Counted from the first letter of the stretch, positions 49,849 to 61,125 are shown. The stretch is 64,000 nucleotides of DNA from Lycocorax pyrrhopterus obiensis (GCA_014706295.1 JACSVZ010000007.1:1714543-1778542); one strand, 5' to 3'. The notes: generated by a model not told the origin, from the letters alone. Program-made: numbers and translations.

Positions 49849-50804
49849 ATGCCATGAGTTGCACCTCTCTGATGCCAGCAGTGGTTTAACATCCTCCTCC
49901 TGCACTTCCCCAGCGCCGCCTTCACCTCCTTGTTCCTCAGGCTGTAGATGAAAGGGTTGAGCATGGGGCTGACCACGGTGTAGAAGACAGAGGCCACCTT
50001 GTCCCGGCTGCCGTGCCGGGACGCCGGCTGCAGGTACATGAAGAACAGAGCCCCATAGAACACGGACACGGACACCAAGTGGGAGGCGCAGGTGTGCAAG
50101 GCTCTGGCCCTGCTGGGCGCCAAGCGCATGCCCAGGATGGTGTGGAGGATGCGGCCGTAGGACAGCAGGATGACCGCGCTGGTGCCCAGCCCGTTGGCGG
50201 TGGCCAGGGCGAAGACGGCGGCCTCGCTGCCGCGGGTGTCGGAGCACACCAGCCTCAGCACGGGGCTGGCGTCGCAGAAGAAGTGGTCGACCTGGCGGGG
50301 CCCACAGAAGGAGCCCCCAAATATGCAGCTGGTGTAGACGAGGGCACTGAGGGAGGCCACGAGGTAGGACCAGGCCACCAGCTGCCAGCAGGCCCGCGGG
50401 GACACGACTGCGACGTAAAGCAGGGGGTGGCAGATGGCCACGTGCCGGTCGTAGGCCATGGCGGCCAGGAGGTGACACTCGGCCGTGGCAAAGAGAGCAA
50501 AGAGGTGGAATTGTGTCACGCAGCCGGCCCAGGAAATGGTTTTATTCCCAAATAACAGGCCTGTGAGCATTCTGGGGGAGATGACGGTGGAATAGCAGAC
50601 GTCGGCCAGGGAAAAATGGGCGAGGAAGAAGTACATGGGGGTGTGGAGGCTGGGAGACACCCAAACCAAGACCATCAACCCCACATTCCCCACCAAAGTG
50701 ATGATATAAATCAACAGAAAGAGCCCAAAAAGAGGGGCCTGTGCCCATGGAGTGTCTGTAATTCCCAGGAGGATGAATTTGGGTTGCGTGTAGTTTCCTC
50801 CCAT
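49809..50804 (-). CDS. Olfactory receptor 3 (DRH motif, CR1-derived C-terminus)
   Basis: Intronless GPCR of 331 residues on the minus strand, starting at the ATG complementary to 50802-50804 (MGGNYTQPKFILLGITD, NYT glycosylation site). It has GNVGLMVLVW (TM1), PMYFFLAHFSLADVCYS (TM2), all expected loop cysteines (FCGPRQVDHFFCDASP, RLVCSDT), HTCASHLVSVS (TM6) and PMLNPFIYSLRNKEVK (TM7). The conserved MAYDRY reads MAYDRHVAICHP, a Tyr to His change in the G-protein coupling motif. After the normal tail (KAALGKCRRR) come about 30 extra residues, the last ones (ESWNGLGWKGH) encoded by the CR1 at 49594-49848, which supplies the TAA. A NAGNAG acceptor lies just upstream of the ATG. Subfamily not assigned. 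Confidence 0.95.
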   Translation of the reverse strand: MGGNYTQPKFILLGITDTPWAQAPLFGLFLLIYIITLVGNVGLMVLVWVSPSLHTPMYFFLAHFSLADVCYSTVISPRMLTGLLFGNKTISWAGCVTQFHLFALFATAECHLLAAMAYDRHVAICHPLLYVAVVSPRACWQLVAWSYLVASLSALVYTSCIFGGSFCGPRQVDHFFCDASPVLRLVCSDTRGSEAAVFALATANGLGTSAVILLSYGRILHTILGMRLAPSRARALHTCASHLVSVSVFYGALFFMYLQPASRHGSRDKVASVFYTVVSPMLNPFIYSLRNKEVKAALGKCRRRMLNHCWHQRGATHGMRESWNGLGWKGH

Positions 50805-51251
50805 GGCTGGGTGTTACCTGCTGAGGCAAAGGGAAGAAATACATCAAAATGGTAAAACCCAGAGTTTAGCTTTTGGGCCATGTTTAACTCCAATCAATCA
50901 CCATTTTAATTGCCATACTTAGTATTTTCCATATATTTTCCAAACATAAATGCTGTACTTTTTTACTTATCAGCTGACGTGCTTAGAAAAGTACACGGAG
51001 CTTGAAGTAACATGAGTGGCAAATTTGTTTTTCCATGCCTGGATGTGTAAAACTGAGGATTTATTCTGGCACATATTAATTCAGAATGAAGAAAATAATC
51101 AGATAGTTATTCCCTTGTGGTCTGAAAGAAATTTGTTTCAGAAGACAGCTCGGAGGAATCTCATTGGAGATAACATAAACCTGGAGTGGGAGAAAGTCCC
51201 AGTGCCAGTGAAATCCCAGATTACACCACATTAAGAACATTTTTACTTGGC

Positions 51252-51372
51252 TTTTAATTATTAATCCAGTCCATCAAACTGTATCATTCTCACTGGATAA
51301 AATTCACATGGATAAACTCATGTTTTATACCTTTCCGAGCTCCAGCAGGCTGAAACATCCAAAAACCACGGG
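51252..51372 (-). repeat. Inverted repeat, left arm
   Basis: The reverse complement of this segment ('AAAGGTATAAAACATGAGTT', 'TGTGAATTTTATCCAGTGAG') matches the arm at 52420-52548 closely, with about 1.05 kb between arms. Confidence 0.88.
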
Positions 51373-52216
51373 AATTAAGATAAAACTTACTTGGAATGGG
51401 AATGAATTTCAAAACAATCCAATTCCAAAGGCTGATTTGTTAACAACTGTATTCTGCTGACAATTCTTTATAACTAAATAAGACTCATCCTTAACACTTC
51501 CATAAGTCCATTTATCTTGCTTTAGCTGCCTAAGGAAAATAAAAACCAATTTGCACAAGCCATTACTCCCATTTATTATAAAAAGTCCTACTTTTGGGAG
51601 GCTGTTTTCCAACACAGCCCCAAAAAAAGAGGATATGAGGACATGAAGAAGGAAGTCAACTTCTTTCTCTTGGATTTAGAGCTCTTCCTGTGCCCTTGTT
51701 GAGGTGGTGGGAGCCAAGGGTTTATCCCAAAAGCAGCGGAGAACATCCAGGCTGATGTGGAGAGGGATGGGCTCCTTCCCTGACTCCGACAGCTGAGCCT
51801 GTGGGTGACAGGGCTGTAAATATGTTCCCTCTGCTCTCCGGGGATAAAACCCTCAGGGCTCCTCATAGCAGAGCAAATAAACAAAGAAAAGAGCAAAAAA
51901 AAAGAAGGGATAGAATGGAATCCTGAAACTTTTTGTGCTTCAGGGATCGCAAATCCATCACGTGGATGAGCCACCACGTCACATGGACACACGGCACCAG
52001 CGATGACCGGCCGGTCAGAGGGTCCCCAGCTGTCACACAAAGCACCTCTGGCTCCGGCTCTGGAGCTGCTGACGGCCCTCTGCGGACACCAGACAGCCCA
52101 GTTTTCCTTCAAGGATGGGATTATCCACGTTGAAGTACTTGCAGCCTGGATGTCCACACCTGAGCAGGTGGCTCTGAGCACTTCCAGACAGTGATTAGTT
52201 GTCTCAGAGTGAACTA

Positions 52217-52279
52217 ATTTGCATTAATCACCCCATCTGGGGGCTCCATCCACACCCTTGACCCACAAACTCTATTTAA
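52217..52279 (+). promoter_or_regulatory. Octamer plus TATA-like promoter candidate
   Basis: An ATTTGCAT octamer at 52217-52224, embedded in ACTAATTTGCATTAATCA with homeodomain-like TAAT cores, lies about 50 bases before TATTTAA at 52273-52279. Homeodomain and Olf/EBF sites are typical of receptor promoters. A link to a receptor is inference. Confidence 0.3.
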
Positions 52280-52419
52280 GCTCAGCCCAAGGAGGTTGTT
52301 CCCCTCTGGAGTTATACTGGAGAAGTGGGGGTTTCCAGTTTCACAACACGTGCGCATCTCTGGATTCCTTTAATCTGCACCTTGCCTTGATCACAGATCC
52401 AACCCTGACCAGGAGCTGA

Positions 52420-52548
52420 CTTGGTTTTCAGATGCTTCAGCCCACTGGAGCTCATAAAGGTATAAAACATGAGTTTATCAGTGTGAATTTTATCCAGTGG
52501 GAATGATACATAATAGAACAGTTTGATAGAGTGGATTCATAATTAAAA
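52420..52548 (+). repeat. Inverted repeat, right arm
   Basis: Partner of 51252-51372. It has about a dozen extra bases (TAATAGAACA region) relative to the left arm, followed by similar 'TAATTAAAA' ends. Confidence 0.88.
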
Positions 52549-53184
52549 TAAGTAACTGATAAATAAAAAACCATAGCACTTAGGTCAACGCTGGACCTGC
52601 CTCATCATCACCAGCTCACCTGGTGGTTTGGAGTCTTGGCTCAGAGAACATCAGGAGGCCTGGAATAAATTAGGTTCTGATTTATAAAGCAAGATGGAAG
52701 GTGGAAAAACAAGGTTTTTGGGGAAGTCAGTGGTGATTTGGTGTAATACAGTCCTGGAGAGAGACAGAATAAATCTGATTTGGGGCAATGCCAAAGAAAT
52801 GGAGCAGAAATGGCCATGAAAGCAAAAATTGCCATTTTTCTTAGAACATGCACAAAGGCAGAGGAAGGATTTAGCGATAAACCGTTCAAAGGTTTATACT
52901 TAATTACCTGATAATTATTTAACTTTTTTACAAGTTGGTTTACCTTCTTGGTTGTTCTTTTCTAAGTATCAAAAGTTTCTCAAGGAAATAACTGGATTTC
53001 ATGGTTTTATTTATGATTTTGAGAAAAGAGGGGGTGTTTGAAGTTGTGCCTGGAAGATTGGTAATAAAACAGGGACTAATGGGAACAGGTGGTAAAATTT
53101 TGGTGCAGAAACTCACCAAATTCCAACACTGATGTTAAAATATTGTTGTTTGCAGAGCTACACCCAACCAAAACATCAGCTTTT

Positions 53185-53235
53185 GGATGATCTTTAAGAC
53201 TCCTTCCTACCCAAACCATTCCAGGATTCTATGTG
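53185..53235 (+). mobile_element. CR1 3' tip
   Basis: Only 'GATGATCTTTAAGACTCCTT' to the terminal 'GGATTCTATGTG' remains. Confidence 0.8.
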
Positions 53236-54144
53236 ACCCTGCATGGATCTCCTTTGGACATGGCCCATCCTCTTCCAGGCTACCTGGAGTCTCTTGATCC
53301 CTCTAATTCCACCTAAGATAACATAGGATGTGCTTAATGTTATTGATAACTGACAGATAAATCCCATCTGTGGCTCCAAACTGTACTTGGGGGGCAGCTG
53401 AGATATTCCTGGGGATACCTGGAGCAGAATAAGGTTTAATGGACTCTGGATCATGTTCTGACAGGTGGGTACTGTACAGACCTCTCGGTGCTAAACCAGG
53501 AGTAGCCTGGAAGCCTTTTGGGTTCATTCATTACCTGGAGGCTTGGATCAGCCCTCACCTCCTGTAATCCCAGTTGGCTGCTCCAGGGATCCATCCAGAG
53601 GTACTTAGGACAGCCTAAGGTGTTTGCAATGGATACCTGGAATAATCCCACCCACTGAGCCTGAAGTAAAGTTATATTCACTATAAAAATTCAATAAGAT
53701 TTCTATTAAAGGATGTTTTGCTGATGGAGAGGGTTCCTCAATGAACCATGTGATCTTGATGCTCCTCTGGTGAGGTAAGAATTGGATTTTTATCTTTAAT
53801 CCTTTTATTCTGATTTGTTGTGTTATCAGGACAGGGAATTCTGTCTGGCTCTTTTTGCCCCTCCCTCATGCCAGGGCTCTCACCCACACCTTGTTTTCAG
53901 CTGGAAATGAAGTGGGATCATGGAGGTTTGTGAGGGAGAAGAAAATCCAGTAACGTGGGTGTTTACAACCCACATGTTTAACCCAAGAATGTTTTGCATT
54001 TTATATATAAATACATGGTATCATGTACATTTGCTATTGGATTTTAATATGTATTTATAATTTTGGATCAGAAAGGACATCTAGGAGATCACTGACCCTA
54101 GGATGGCAAGTTTTACATTTATATCCATATATATTTATGGATAT

Positions 54145-54258
54145 GTGGCGTGGAGCAGCCTGGTCTAGGGGAAGGTGTCCCTGCCCATGGCACCAGGGTG
54201 GAACTGGATGATCCTTAAGGTCCCTCCCATCCCAAACCATTCCTGGATTCTATGAAAG
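54145..54258 (+). mobile_element. CR1 3' fragment
   Basis: 'GGAGCAGCCTGGTCTAGGGG' to 'CCTGGATTCTATGA'. Confidence 0.88.
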
Positions 54259-55448
54259 GTGTCAGGATCCCCTGTATAAAGTTGATGTGGGTTTAACAAA
54301 TGAGACATTCCAGACTTCCATGATTTCTGGGCTGGATCAGGGAGCCATGAGCTCCATCAGGAGCCCCCATGAAAAGCCCTTTCTAGGAAAGATGGAAGGA
54401 CAACATCTAAATGGATTCATTTTCAGTTTTAACGCCATTTGGAGATAATGAGATATCGCCCATAAGCCAAGTCAATGAATTAATTAATAAATAGCTCCCT
54501 ATTTGAAAGCAGGATAAATTTCCAGGCTCAATTGAAACAGTCACCTTTGTCCTTTCCTTTTCCCACCCCCAATTTCTGCCTTTCAAAGCCTTCAACAAAG
54601 CTACAATTAGTTTTCCACTTTATGCCCCTGGTGGTTTGTTAAAAACAAAGTCAGGGATATTATCAGTGGAGTTTGTACCCGGAGATTTGCGCTTTGGCAG
54701 TGGGGAGAAGGGACTGAAAAATAACAAAACAAGGCAAGAAAAAAACATGAACAACCTGAAATAAAAAAATGGAGAGTGATAATTATTTTAAAAATCCCTT
54801 TTTTGGGCAAGAAATAACTCCTGACAGAAATTGCAGCTCCCTCATTTCTCCATATTCTGGGTGAAAGCTTGGTGCTGGCAAGGATGACAAATCGACCTGG
54901 GGGTTTTTTTGTCAAAAAAACCCTTTCCTTGTCAAAAGTTGCGTTTCATCTACTTCTGAATGAAATTAATTCCTGTTTTTACACAAACAACTTATTTTTG
55001 CTCCTTGAGTGCACCATGGTGCTCCGTTGTCAATCCCAAGGGATGTTAAAGAGCCATAAAAGTCCTTTTAAGGTACGAAATGGAGAAGTGGAAGGGGGAA
55101 AAGGTTAAAAAATATCCATCAGCATTTCCTGTATGTTGCCACCATCTATTGGACATTGCTGGGAACATCATCTCCTTTTTATTTTATATAAAACCTCTTT
55201 TTTCCCTGATGTTCCAGTCAGCCTTGGGTAGCAAAGTGCCTTGTTCTTGCTCAGGAAACTGAGAAATCAGCAACAAATAAAACAATGGCATCATGTGGCT
55301 GATCCCACCTGGATGTTTTCTTTTCCAAGCATCAGCTCCTGAGCCTGTTGAAAACATTGGATGCTTAAAGTTCTCCTAACATTTGGAAATGATGCTTTAT
55401 TTTTGTCTCAGGATAATTTTCAGGTGATGCTTCAGGTTGTCTGAATCC

Positions 55449-55668
55449 TTCAGGTGGGGTTAGATGGGGTATTAGGAAGAAATTCTTCCCTGAAAGGGTG
55501 GTGAGGCCCTGGAATGGATTTCCCAGAGAAGCTGTGGCTGCCCCTGGATCCCTGGAAGTGCCCAAGGCCAGGTTGGATGGGGCTTGGAGCAGCCAGGGAT
55601 AGTGGAAGGTGTCCCTGCCCATGGGATGATCCATAAGGTCCCTTCCAATCTGTATTCCATAATACAGA
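55449..55668 (+). mobile_element. CR1 3' fragment
   Basis: 'AAATTCTTCCCTGAAAGGGT' to 'CCCTTCCAATCTGTATTCC', with a small internal deletion after 'CCCTGCCCATGG'. Confidence 0.9.
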
Positions 55669-56049
55669 TATTGTCATAAACTCCCCCCCAGGATAATTTT
55701 AGGATGTATTCAACAATTAAAGGCAATGTTTTTGAACTGTTGTTGTTCAAATAACACCTTCTGCTGCCATTAATTTTTAAATCTTCCTGTCTTGACTTGG
55801 CAGTGGAGGATCCCGGGACCCCTCAGGGCTTGGCTGCTCCTCGCTTGGTCTGACAGCTCCCTGGAGGGTGAGATGTTATTCCCTGACTTGTTTTGGCTCT
55901 GTGAATCCTCCACAGGGCAAAGCCCTGGAAACACGGGTGTTACATGGGAGAAGCCCTGGTGTATCTCTCCAGCTGGAGCTGGGAGCAGCTGGAACTATAA
56001 AAACCGCTTCAACGGGACCTGGGAGCAAAGAGGAGCAAAACCCCACCTT

Positions 56050-56190
56050 CAGGTAGGTTTAGATGGAATATTGGGAATAAATCCTTCCCTGGGTGGGTGG
56101 TGAGGTGCTAGCACAGGTTTCCCAGAGAAGCTGTGGCTGCCCCATCCCTACAAGTGTTTAAGGCCAGGTTGGATGGGGTGATCTCGGTGA
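56050..56190 (+). mobile_element. CR1 fragment lacking its 3' end
   Basis: 'AATCCTTCCCTGGGTGGGTG' to 'GGCCAGGTTGGATGGGGTGA'. The terminal CR1 block is missing, so this copy is cut at both ends. Confidence 0.85.
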
Positions 56191-57422
56191 ACCCTAGGGC
56201 AGCTCATTGGAAGCTCTTCTACTGCTGTGCCCAAAGATTTTATGGAAATTGGGTGCCACAATGGAGATCCTCACCACAGGAGGACAAGGATGAACACTCC
56301 ATTAGTTATTCCACACCAACCACCTGCCTCTCAGCAGGAATAAAATATAACCTATGGGTTTTAATTGAATTTATTTCCATTCCAGGTCTCCGATCCATCA
56401 CAAAAAGTAAAGTTGGTTGGGTGAGTAAGGAAAAGTGAGGCTGGATTATAGTTAAGCAAGAAACTGAGGTCAATTCTCTGATGGCAGCAGATTCAGCCCC
56501 AAAAATGTCTGGTTTTCCTTATTTTTAACACCTCTGGCTCTGCCTCAGGCATCTCCACGTGGGTGATGAAAAGCAGCTCTAAATCCTCGTTAATAACTCC
56601 AGGAGACCATGGAACACCTGAAAGGAGATGTCAGGTTCTGGGAGTGAAACTCAGCCCTTCAACCAAGGCTCATGCAATAATGAGGATTTCCAGGTTTGGA
56701 TCCGTTTGTCAGGAGCCAGCAGTGCCTACTCTAGGTTTACTCTCTGGTGTAACTCCGTCAAGCCATGATTATCCAGGAGAAAAATCCATGTTTATTCTAT
56801 CTGTCGTAGAGTGGGATTTTAGGAGCTGCTGATCTCTCCCTGGTGAACAGCAAGATGGAACATGAATTCATCTTTTACCTCCAAATTAAGCATCACATCT
56901 AAAGCAAAGTGAGGTAAGACAAATCCCGGCTCTTATTCCTACAACCAGGAAAAAATACACTAAGGGAAGTCCCAATTTCCAATGCTTTCACCTAGAAAAT
57001 CTCTTCCTGGGACATGGGGAGCGGGTATTTATTCCTCAAGTGCTCGGACTGAACAGGGGATGGTCAAAAGATGAGAAATAATTTTATTTTCCCAGCAATT
57101 ATCAGGAAAATCATGGAATTCCATATGTAAGTGGATTGAGGAAAACTAGGAGGAAGCCTTGCAACTTATTTCTGATTTATTCTGGTATGGTATTTCCCTT
57201 CTTAAAGCCTTAAATACGCCCCTGCTTCCAAATATGTTGGCTGAACAGGGATACTGGTGCCAGGAGCTTGTGGTTTTTCTCTTTCAAGGAGAATTTACCT
57301 TTTCTTGACTGAAGGCTTTGTAACTGCTTGACAAAAATTGACATTCTTATCATTATCGATGGATTTATGTGCCTGAAACCTTTCAATCTAAAGACAGAAA
57401 GCAGCTGAACTGCATACATAAA

Positions 57423-58430
57423 ATGTTCAGTATGGTTGGAGAAAATGAGACGTTTGCATCTGAATTTATTCTCCTGGGCTTCACCACCCGGGCAGACCTG
57501 CAGGTGATGTTTTTTGTCTTGTTCCTTGCCATCTACGTGGTCACTCTCCTAGGAAATCTGGGAGTCACTGTATTGATCCGTATGGATCCGCGCCTTCACA
57601 CCCCCATGTACTTCTTCCTGAACCACTTGTCCCTCCTGGACATCTGCTACTCCTCTACCATCATCCCCCAGAGCCTGAGGGATTTTTTGGCAGAGAAGAA
57701 GGCGATTTCCTTTGTGAGATGCGTCACCCAGCTCTTCTCCTTTGCCACCTGGGCCACCACCGAGTGCTACGTGCTGGCCGCCATGGCGTACGACCGCTAC
57801 GTGGCCACCTGCAGGCCCCTGCTCTACTCCGTGCTCATGTCCCAGAGGATTTGCATTGGGATGTTGGCTGGGGCCTACCTGGCTGGAGTGATCAGCTCCA
57901 CCGTACACACAGTTTCCATATTCCACGCCCCGTTCTGCCGCTCCCGGGCCATCGACCACTTCTTTTGTGACGGGCCCCCGCTGCTGGCCCTGTCCTGCTC
58001 CGACACCCGCGCCGGCGAGCTCGTGGTGGCCGTTGTGGTGGGGTTCAACGTGCTGAGCACCGTGGCCTTCATCCTGGTGTCCTACTCGTCCATCCTCGCC
58101 GCCGTCCTGCGGATCCGCTTGGCGGCCGGGCGGCACAAGGCCTTGTCCACCTGCGCCTCCCACCTGGCCTCCGTCGCTCTGTACTACGGCAGCACCATCC
58201 TCACGTACCTGCGCCCCGTCTCCAGCCACTCCTTGGAGCAGGACAAGGTCCTCTCCCTGGTGTATTCCGTCGCCGTGCCCATGCTGAACCCGTTTGTTTA
58301 CAGCCTCAGGAACGCGGACTTGAGGAACGCCATGAGGAAAGCAAAAAGTAGGATCCTCACTGCCTGGTCCATCCGTGGCTCCCGGTTAGCTGAAAAGAGA
58401 GGACAACCCCGCTGTGGTGAGGGGTGTTAG
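57423..58430 (+). CDS. Olfactory receptor 4 (intact)
   Basis: Intronless GPCR of 335 residues. The ATG at 57423 gives MFSMVGENETFASEFILLG; the in-frame ATG at 57432 (MVGENETF) fits the usual receptor start better, so the true start is one of these two. Motifs are an NET glycosylation site, GNLGVTVLI (TM1), PMYFFLNHLSLLDICYSS (TM2), MAYDRYVATCRPLLY (TM3 end), loop cysteines in FCRSRAIDHFFCDGPP and LLALSCSDT, KALSTCASHLASV (TM6) and PMLNPFVYSLRN (TM7). The C-terminal tail is long (about 45 residues after TM7), ending GQPRCGEGC. Closest in character to receptor 2. Subfamily not assigned. Confidence 0.97.
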   Translation: MFSMVGENETFASEFILLGFTTRADLQVMFFVLFLAIYVVTLLGNLGVTVLIRMDPRLHTPMYFFLNHLSLLDICYSSTIIPQSLRDFLAEKKAISFVRCVTQLFSFATWATTECYVLAAMAYDRYVATCRPLLYSVLMSQRICIGMLAGAYLAGVISSTVHTVSIFHAPFCRSRAIDHFFCDGPPLLALSCSDTRAGELVVAVVVGFNVLSTVAFILVSYSSILAAVLRIRLAAGRHKALSTCASHLASVALYYGSTILTYLRPVSSHSLEQDKVLSLVYSVAVPMLNPFVYSLRNADLRNAMRKAKSRILTAWSIRGSRLAEKRGQPRCGEGC

Positions 58431-59329
58431 ATTTTGGACCCTCAGGAAGAGGGGCTGAATAGCAGACCTTCAGGATTCCAGGGTCATAGTCCGGACTCAT
58501 CTTCCAAGCCATCGGTGCCATGATCTCCCTGCAGCAGCACTGCGGGGAAGGGATGAGACATCTCCAGGCATTGTCTGGAGCGCAGGAATGGAGGGGGAAC
58601 GTGGCAGAGCAAAGCCTGAGTGGGAGATGAGGCACCATCCTCAGGGACAGTCCCTGTACTGTAGGACAGGAGCTGGGGAGGCTCCAAACCTTTGGGGTGC
58701 TGCCCTGCCCTCCCTTGATTTTTCCTCCGTGTTTTGGGGCGATGTTCATGTGGAAAGAGCTTTGTGGAAGCACCGAGCTGCTGGCCAGGGCACTTGGACT
58801 CGTTTTGTGCCTTCTCTGGGGGAGAGGAAAAAGGGAAATGCGGGAGTCCAGGGGGTGATGCTGTCATTTGGGGCACCCCAATGTCTGTGGAGTGAGAGTA
58901 GGTGAGTGAGGGATGAGGAGGGTCAGGTGGGGTGCCCCAAAACCAGGGAGATTATAGCCCAAAAATGCCTGAAAATTCTTGAGGGGTTTGTGTGTAAAAT
59001 ACTTAAAACTGCAAAGATTCTCATTTTCTATATATTGAGAAATAATGTTAATTTATATATAAATTGATTTAAAAATAAATCCCCTCACCTGCTGTGTTAT
59101 AGGCAGGATTTTGGGCTGCAAGAAATGGAATATGGATCTGTAAGGTTCGAAAATACAAATAAAGCGTTTGTGTATATAAATGAAACAACAAAGGGCTTGA
59201 AAAGGCAAGACAATATGATCTGTACGAAGGAAATAGGAACAGCTCTGTGTGTTCGGAATTCTTCTGTCGCTGTAACACCCGAAATCTGGGATCTGGGATG
59301 GGATTGGAACCGGGGTTTAGGGGCACCCC
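58431..59329. other. Intergenic downstream of receptor 4
   Basis: No supported gene. AATAAA-type signals occur near 59073 and 59157 but are far from the receptor stop. Confidence 0.55.
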
Positions 59330-59800
59330 CGCCTCACAGCGCTGCGCATGCGCGGTGGCCGCTTCCGCTCGGTGCTGCCGCCTTGTGGGCACAGCCGGTA
59401 CTGCAGCTCCGAGCGCCCGCGGCGCTTCCCTCAGCGCTTCCCAGGCTCCGCCGGCACCGGGACCGGCCCCGGGACGTGGAGCTGGACCGGGACAACGACG
59501 GGGACAGCGACCGGGACCGGCCGTGCGGGGCCCATGGCCGGGGCCGCTCCGGGGTCGCTCCCGGCAGGAGCCGCGGCCGCTGTGCCGGGAGCAGCAATGG
59601 CGGAGCGCCGGGAGCGGCCATGGCGGGAGGCCCGGGGAGCGGCGGGGCCGGGCCGGGGGCACCGGGGCGGCTGCTCCGGGCTCGGAGGTGAGCGGGGAAC
59701 GGGGCCGGCCCCGGGCGGGAGCTGAGGGCACCGGAGCTGCCTCGGCCGTGCGCGGCCCGGGGCGTCGCTCCGGGGCGGATTCTGTAGGGGACAAAATGAA
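59330..59800. promoter_or_regulatory. CpG island without recognised gene (copy 3)
   Basis: About 470 bases of dense CpG beginning with 'GCGCTGCGCATGCGCGGTGG', whose GCGCATGCGC resembles an NRF1 site. A possible first exon starts at the ATG at 59597 (MAERRERPWREARG) or, in another frame, at 59620 (MAGGPGSGGAGPG), and ends at the donor CGGAG|GTGAGC at 59687/59688. Its 3' part matches 30225-30410. A promoter is likely; the gene is not identified. Confidence 0.6.
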
Positions 59801-59890
59801 CATTTTGGGGGTAAAATCTGAGTTAATGTGCGGGGGGGAGAGCGAGAGTTCTGAGGTAAAAGTGAGGCAATCAGTAGTGGAGGTAGGGAA
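59722..59890 (+). repeat. Segment paralogous to 30225-30410
   Basis: Shares 'GGGCACCGGAGCTGCCTC', 'GGGGCGGATTCTG', 'AAATGAACATTTTGGGG' and one and a half units of the 91-bp motif ending 'GAGGCAATCAGTAGTGGAGG'. Confidence 0.8.
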
Positions 59891-60002
59891 AATCCCAGCC
59901 GGGATATAATGGATTATAAAAACCACGTGTGAAATCAGAACTGTTCCAGCAGCTTTCCTTCCCATTGCTCCCCAGGTGTTTTCCTTGTTTTCTGGTTTTC
60001 AG

Positions 60003-60514
60003 AAGCGAACACAGTTTGGGATAGCCCAGCTTTGGAGAGCTCTGAGTTTTCCTTAACTGTGCGGAGATGTCGGGATCTGGAGGGCACTCCCGTGTCCCTG
60101 AAGGGGGATGCCCTGGGGAATGCCCTTTCCTGGGATTTGGCTCCTGTAGAGCCTCCCAGGATGAGCCGTGGTGGGCTCGGATCCTGTGCTGGTCCTTGCA
60201 CCCCCCTCATTCCCCAGACTCCGGGAGCTGCCGAGGTGTCTCTCTGGACCTGCCCGGCTGTGTCAGATCCAGTGGGCCCTCCAAGTGTTTTATCTCTTGC
60301 TCCCATTGAAATTGGAGTCCTGTTTGGTGACTTATATCCCGCCCAAAATAGGATTGACTTCTCACAAAAAATGTGCCACAAGAGCCATTTTTTTCCTTTA
60401 TTTCCTAAATTTCCTCTCCTGATAATTTCTCTTGATGCAACAATAGTGAATGTCACAGAAGTAACAATGGGAAAGTGGAATAAATGGAATGTGACTGAAA
60501 ATGCTGATTTTTGA
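60003..60514 (+). other. Open frame after an acceptor, possible exon
   Basis: TTTTCTGGTTTTCAG precedes an open frame of about 170 codons (ANTVWDSPALESSEF...). It is in phase with the exon that would start at 59597. No clear donor ends it inside the open part and the protein is not recognised, so this may be chance. Confidence 0.2.
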
Positions 60515-60604
60515 TATTTGGGCAGGAACTGGCCGATGTTCAAAATGTTCAGGCCAGAGCAATACGAGCACAGCCACAGGAAAACCCAGGAACTGCTGAG
60601 TTCA

Positions 60605-60705
60605 GTCCAGGGACACCTTCCACTAGCCCAGGCTGCTCCAAGCCCCATCCAGCCTGGCCTTGGATACTTCCAGGGATGGAGCAGCCACGATTTCTCTGGG
60701 TTTAT
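60605..60705 (-). mobile_element. CR1 internal 3' fragment
   Basis: 'GGGACACCTTCCACTAGCCC' to 'TTCCAGGGATGGAGCAGCC', reverse orientation, without the 3' tip. Confidence 0.83.
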
Positions 60706-61032
60706 GGGCACAGGAGGAAATTCTCAGCAGGAACTGAGGCGTTTCTTTTGCTCTGTCCAGCCCTAGCAGGGCTTTGGGAGGCAGAGGGTGTGGGAACAGG
60801 AACTTTGCCCACTGCCTTGGGGGAGTCTCTGATGTCCCAAAACCCAGCAGAGCAAATGTTTGTGGTTTAACATCCAGTTAAAAGGAGATGCCAGGCCAGG
60901 AACGGGAATGGACTGTGGAGCAGGGATGGTGTCCAGCAGAGGGGTGACCGTCCAGAGGGTCCCACCAGTCCATCCCTGCTGCCCAGGTTTGGGATGAGCA
61001 GGCTGGTGACTGTCCCTGTGTTTGCTCTGCAG

Positions 61033-61125
61033 GATGAGGAAGCCAGCCCTGCCGAGGAGGAAGTTGAGGAGGTGTGGGAGGATGGAGACAGCAGCCACCA
61101 AAGGCTGGGGAAGGCACAGATCCAG
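61033..61125 (+). other. Candidate exon a, acidic, unrecognised
   Basis: TTTGCTCTGCAG precedes 93 bases (31 codons, phase 0) encoding DEEASPAEEEVEEVWEDGD and QRLGKAQIQ, ending CAG|GTAGGA. It is in phase with the candidate exons at 62490 and 62757. No domain is recognised. Confidence 0.35.

Larger units (their letters stand above)
50805..57422. other. Intergenic between receptors 3 and 4
   Basis: Holds an inverted repeat pair, a promoter-like site and several CR1 fragments, each listed separately. No other receptor frame is visible. Confidence 0.6.

Noticed and set aside
57549..58229. Long antisense frame opposite receptor 4 (and similar ones opposite receptors 2 and 3)
   Set aside because: GC-rich receptor genes give long stop-free antisense frames. 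They have no domains and the sense strand explains the sequence fully.
59597..61125. Joining the CpG-island first exon directly to candidate exon a
   Set aside because: From the ATG at 59597 the join gives an immediate TGA. From 59620 the frame is open but is not the frame shared by exons a, b and c.
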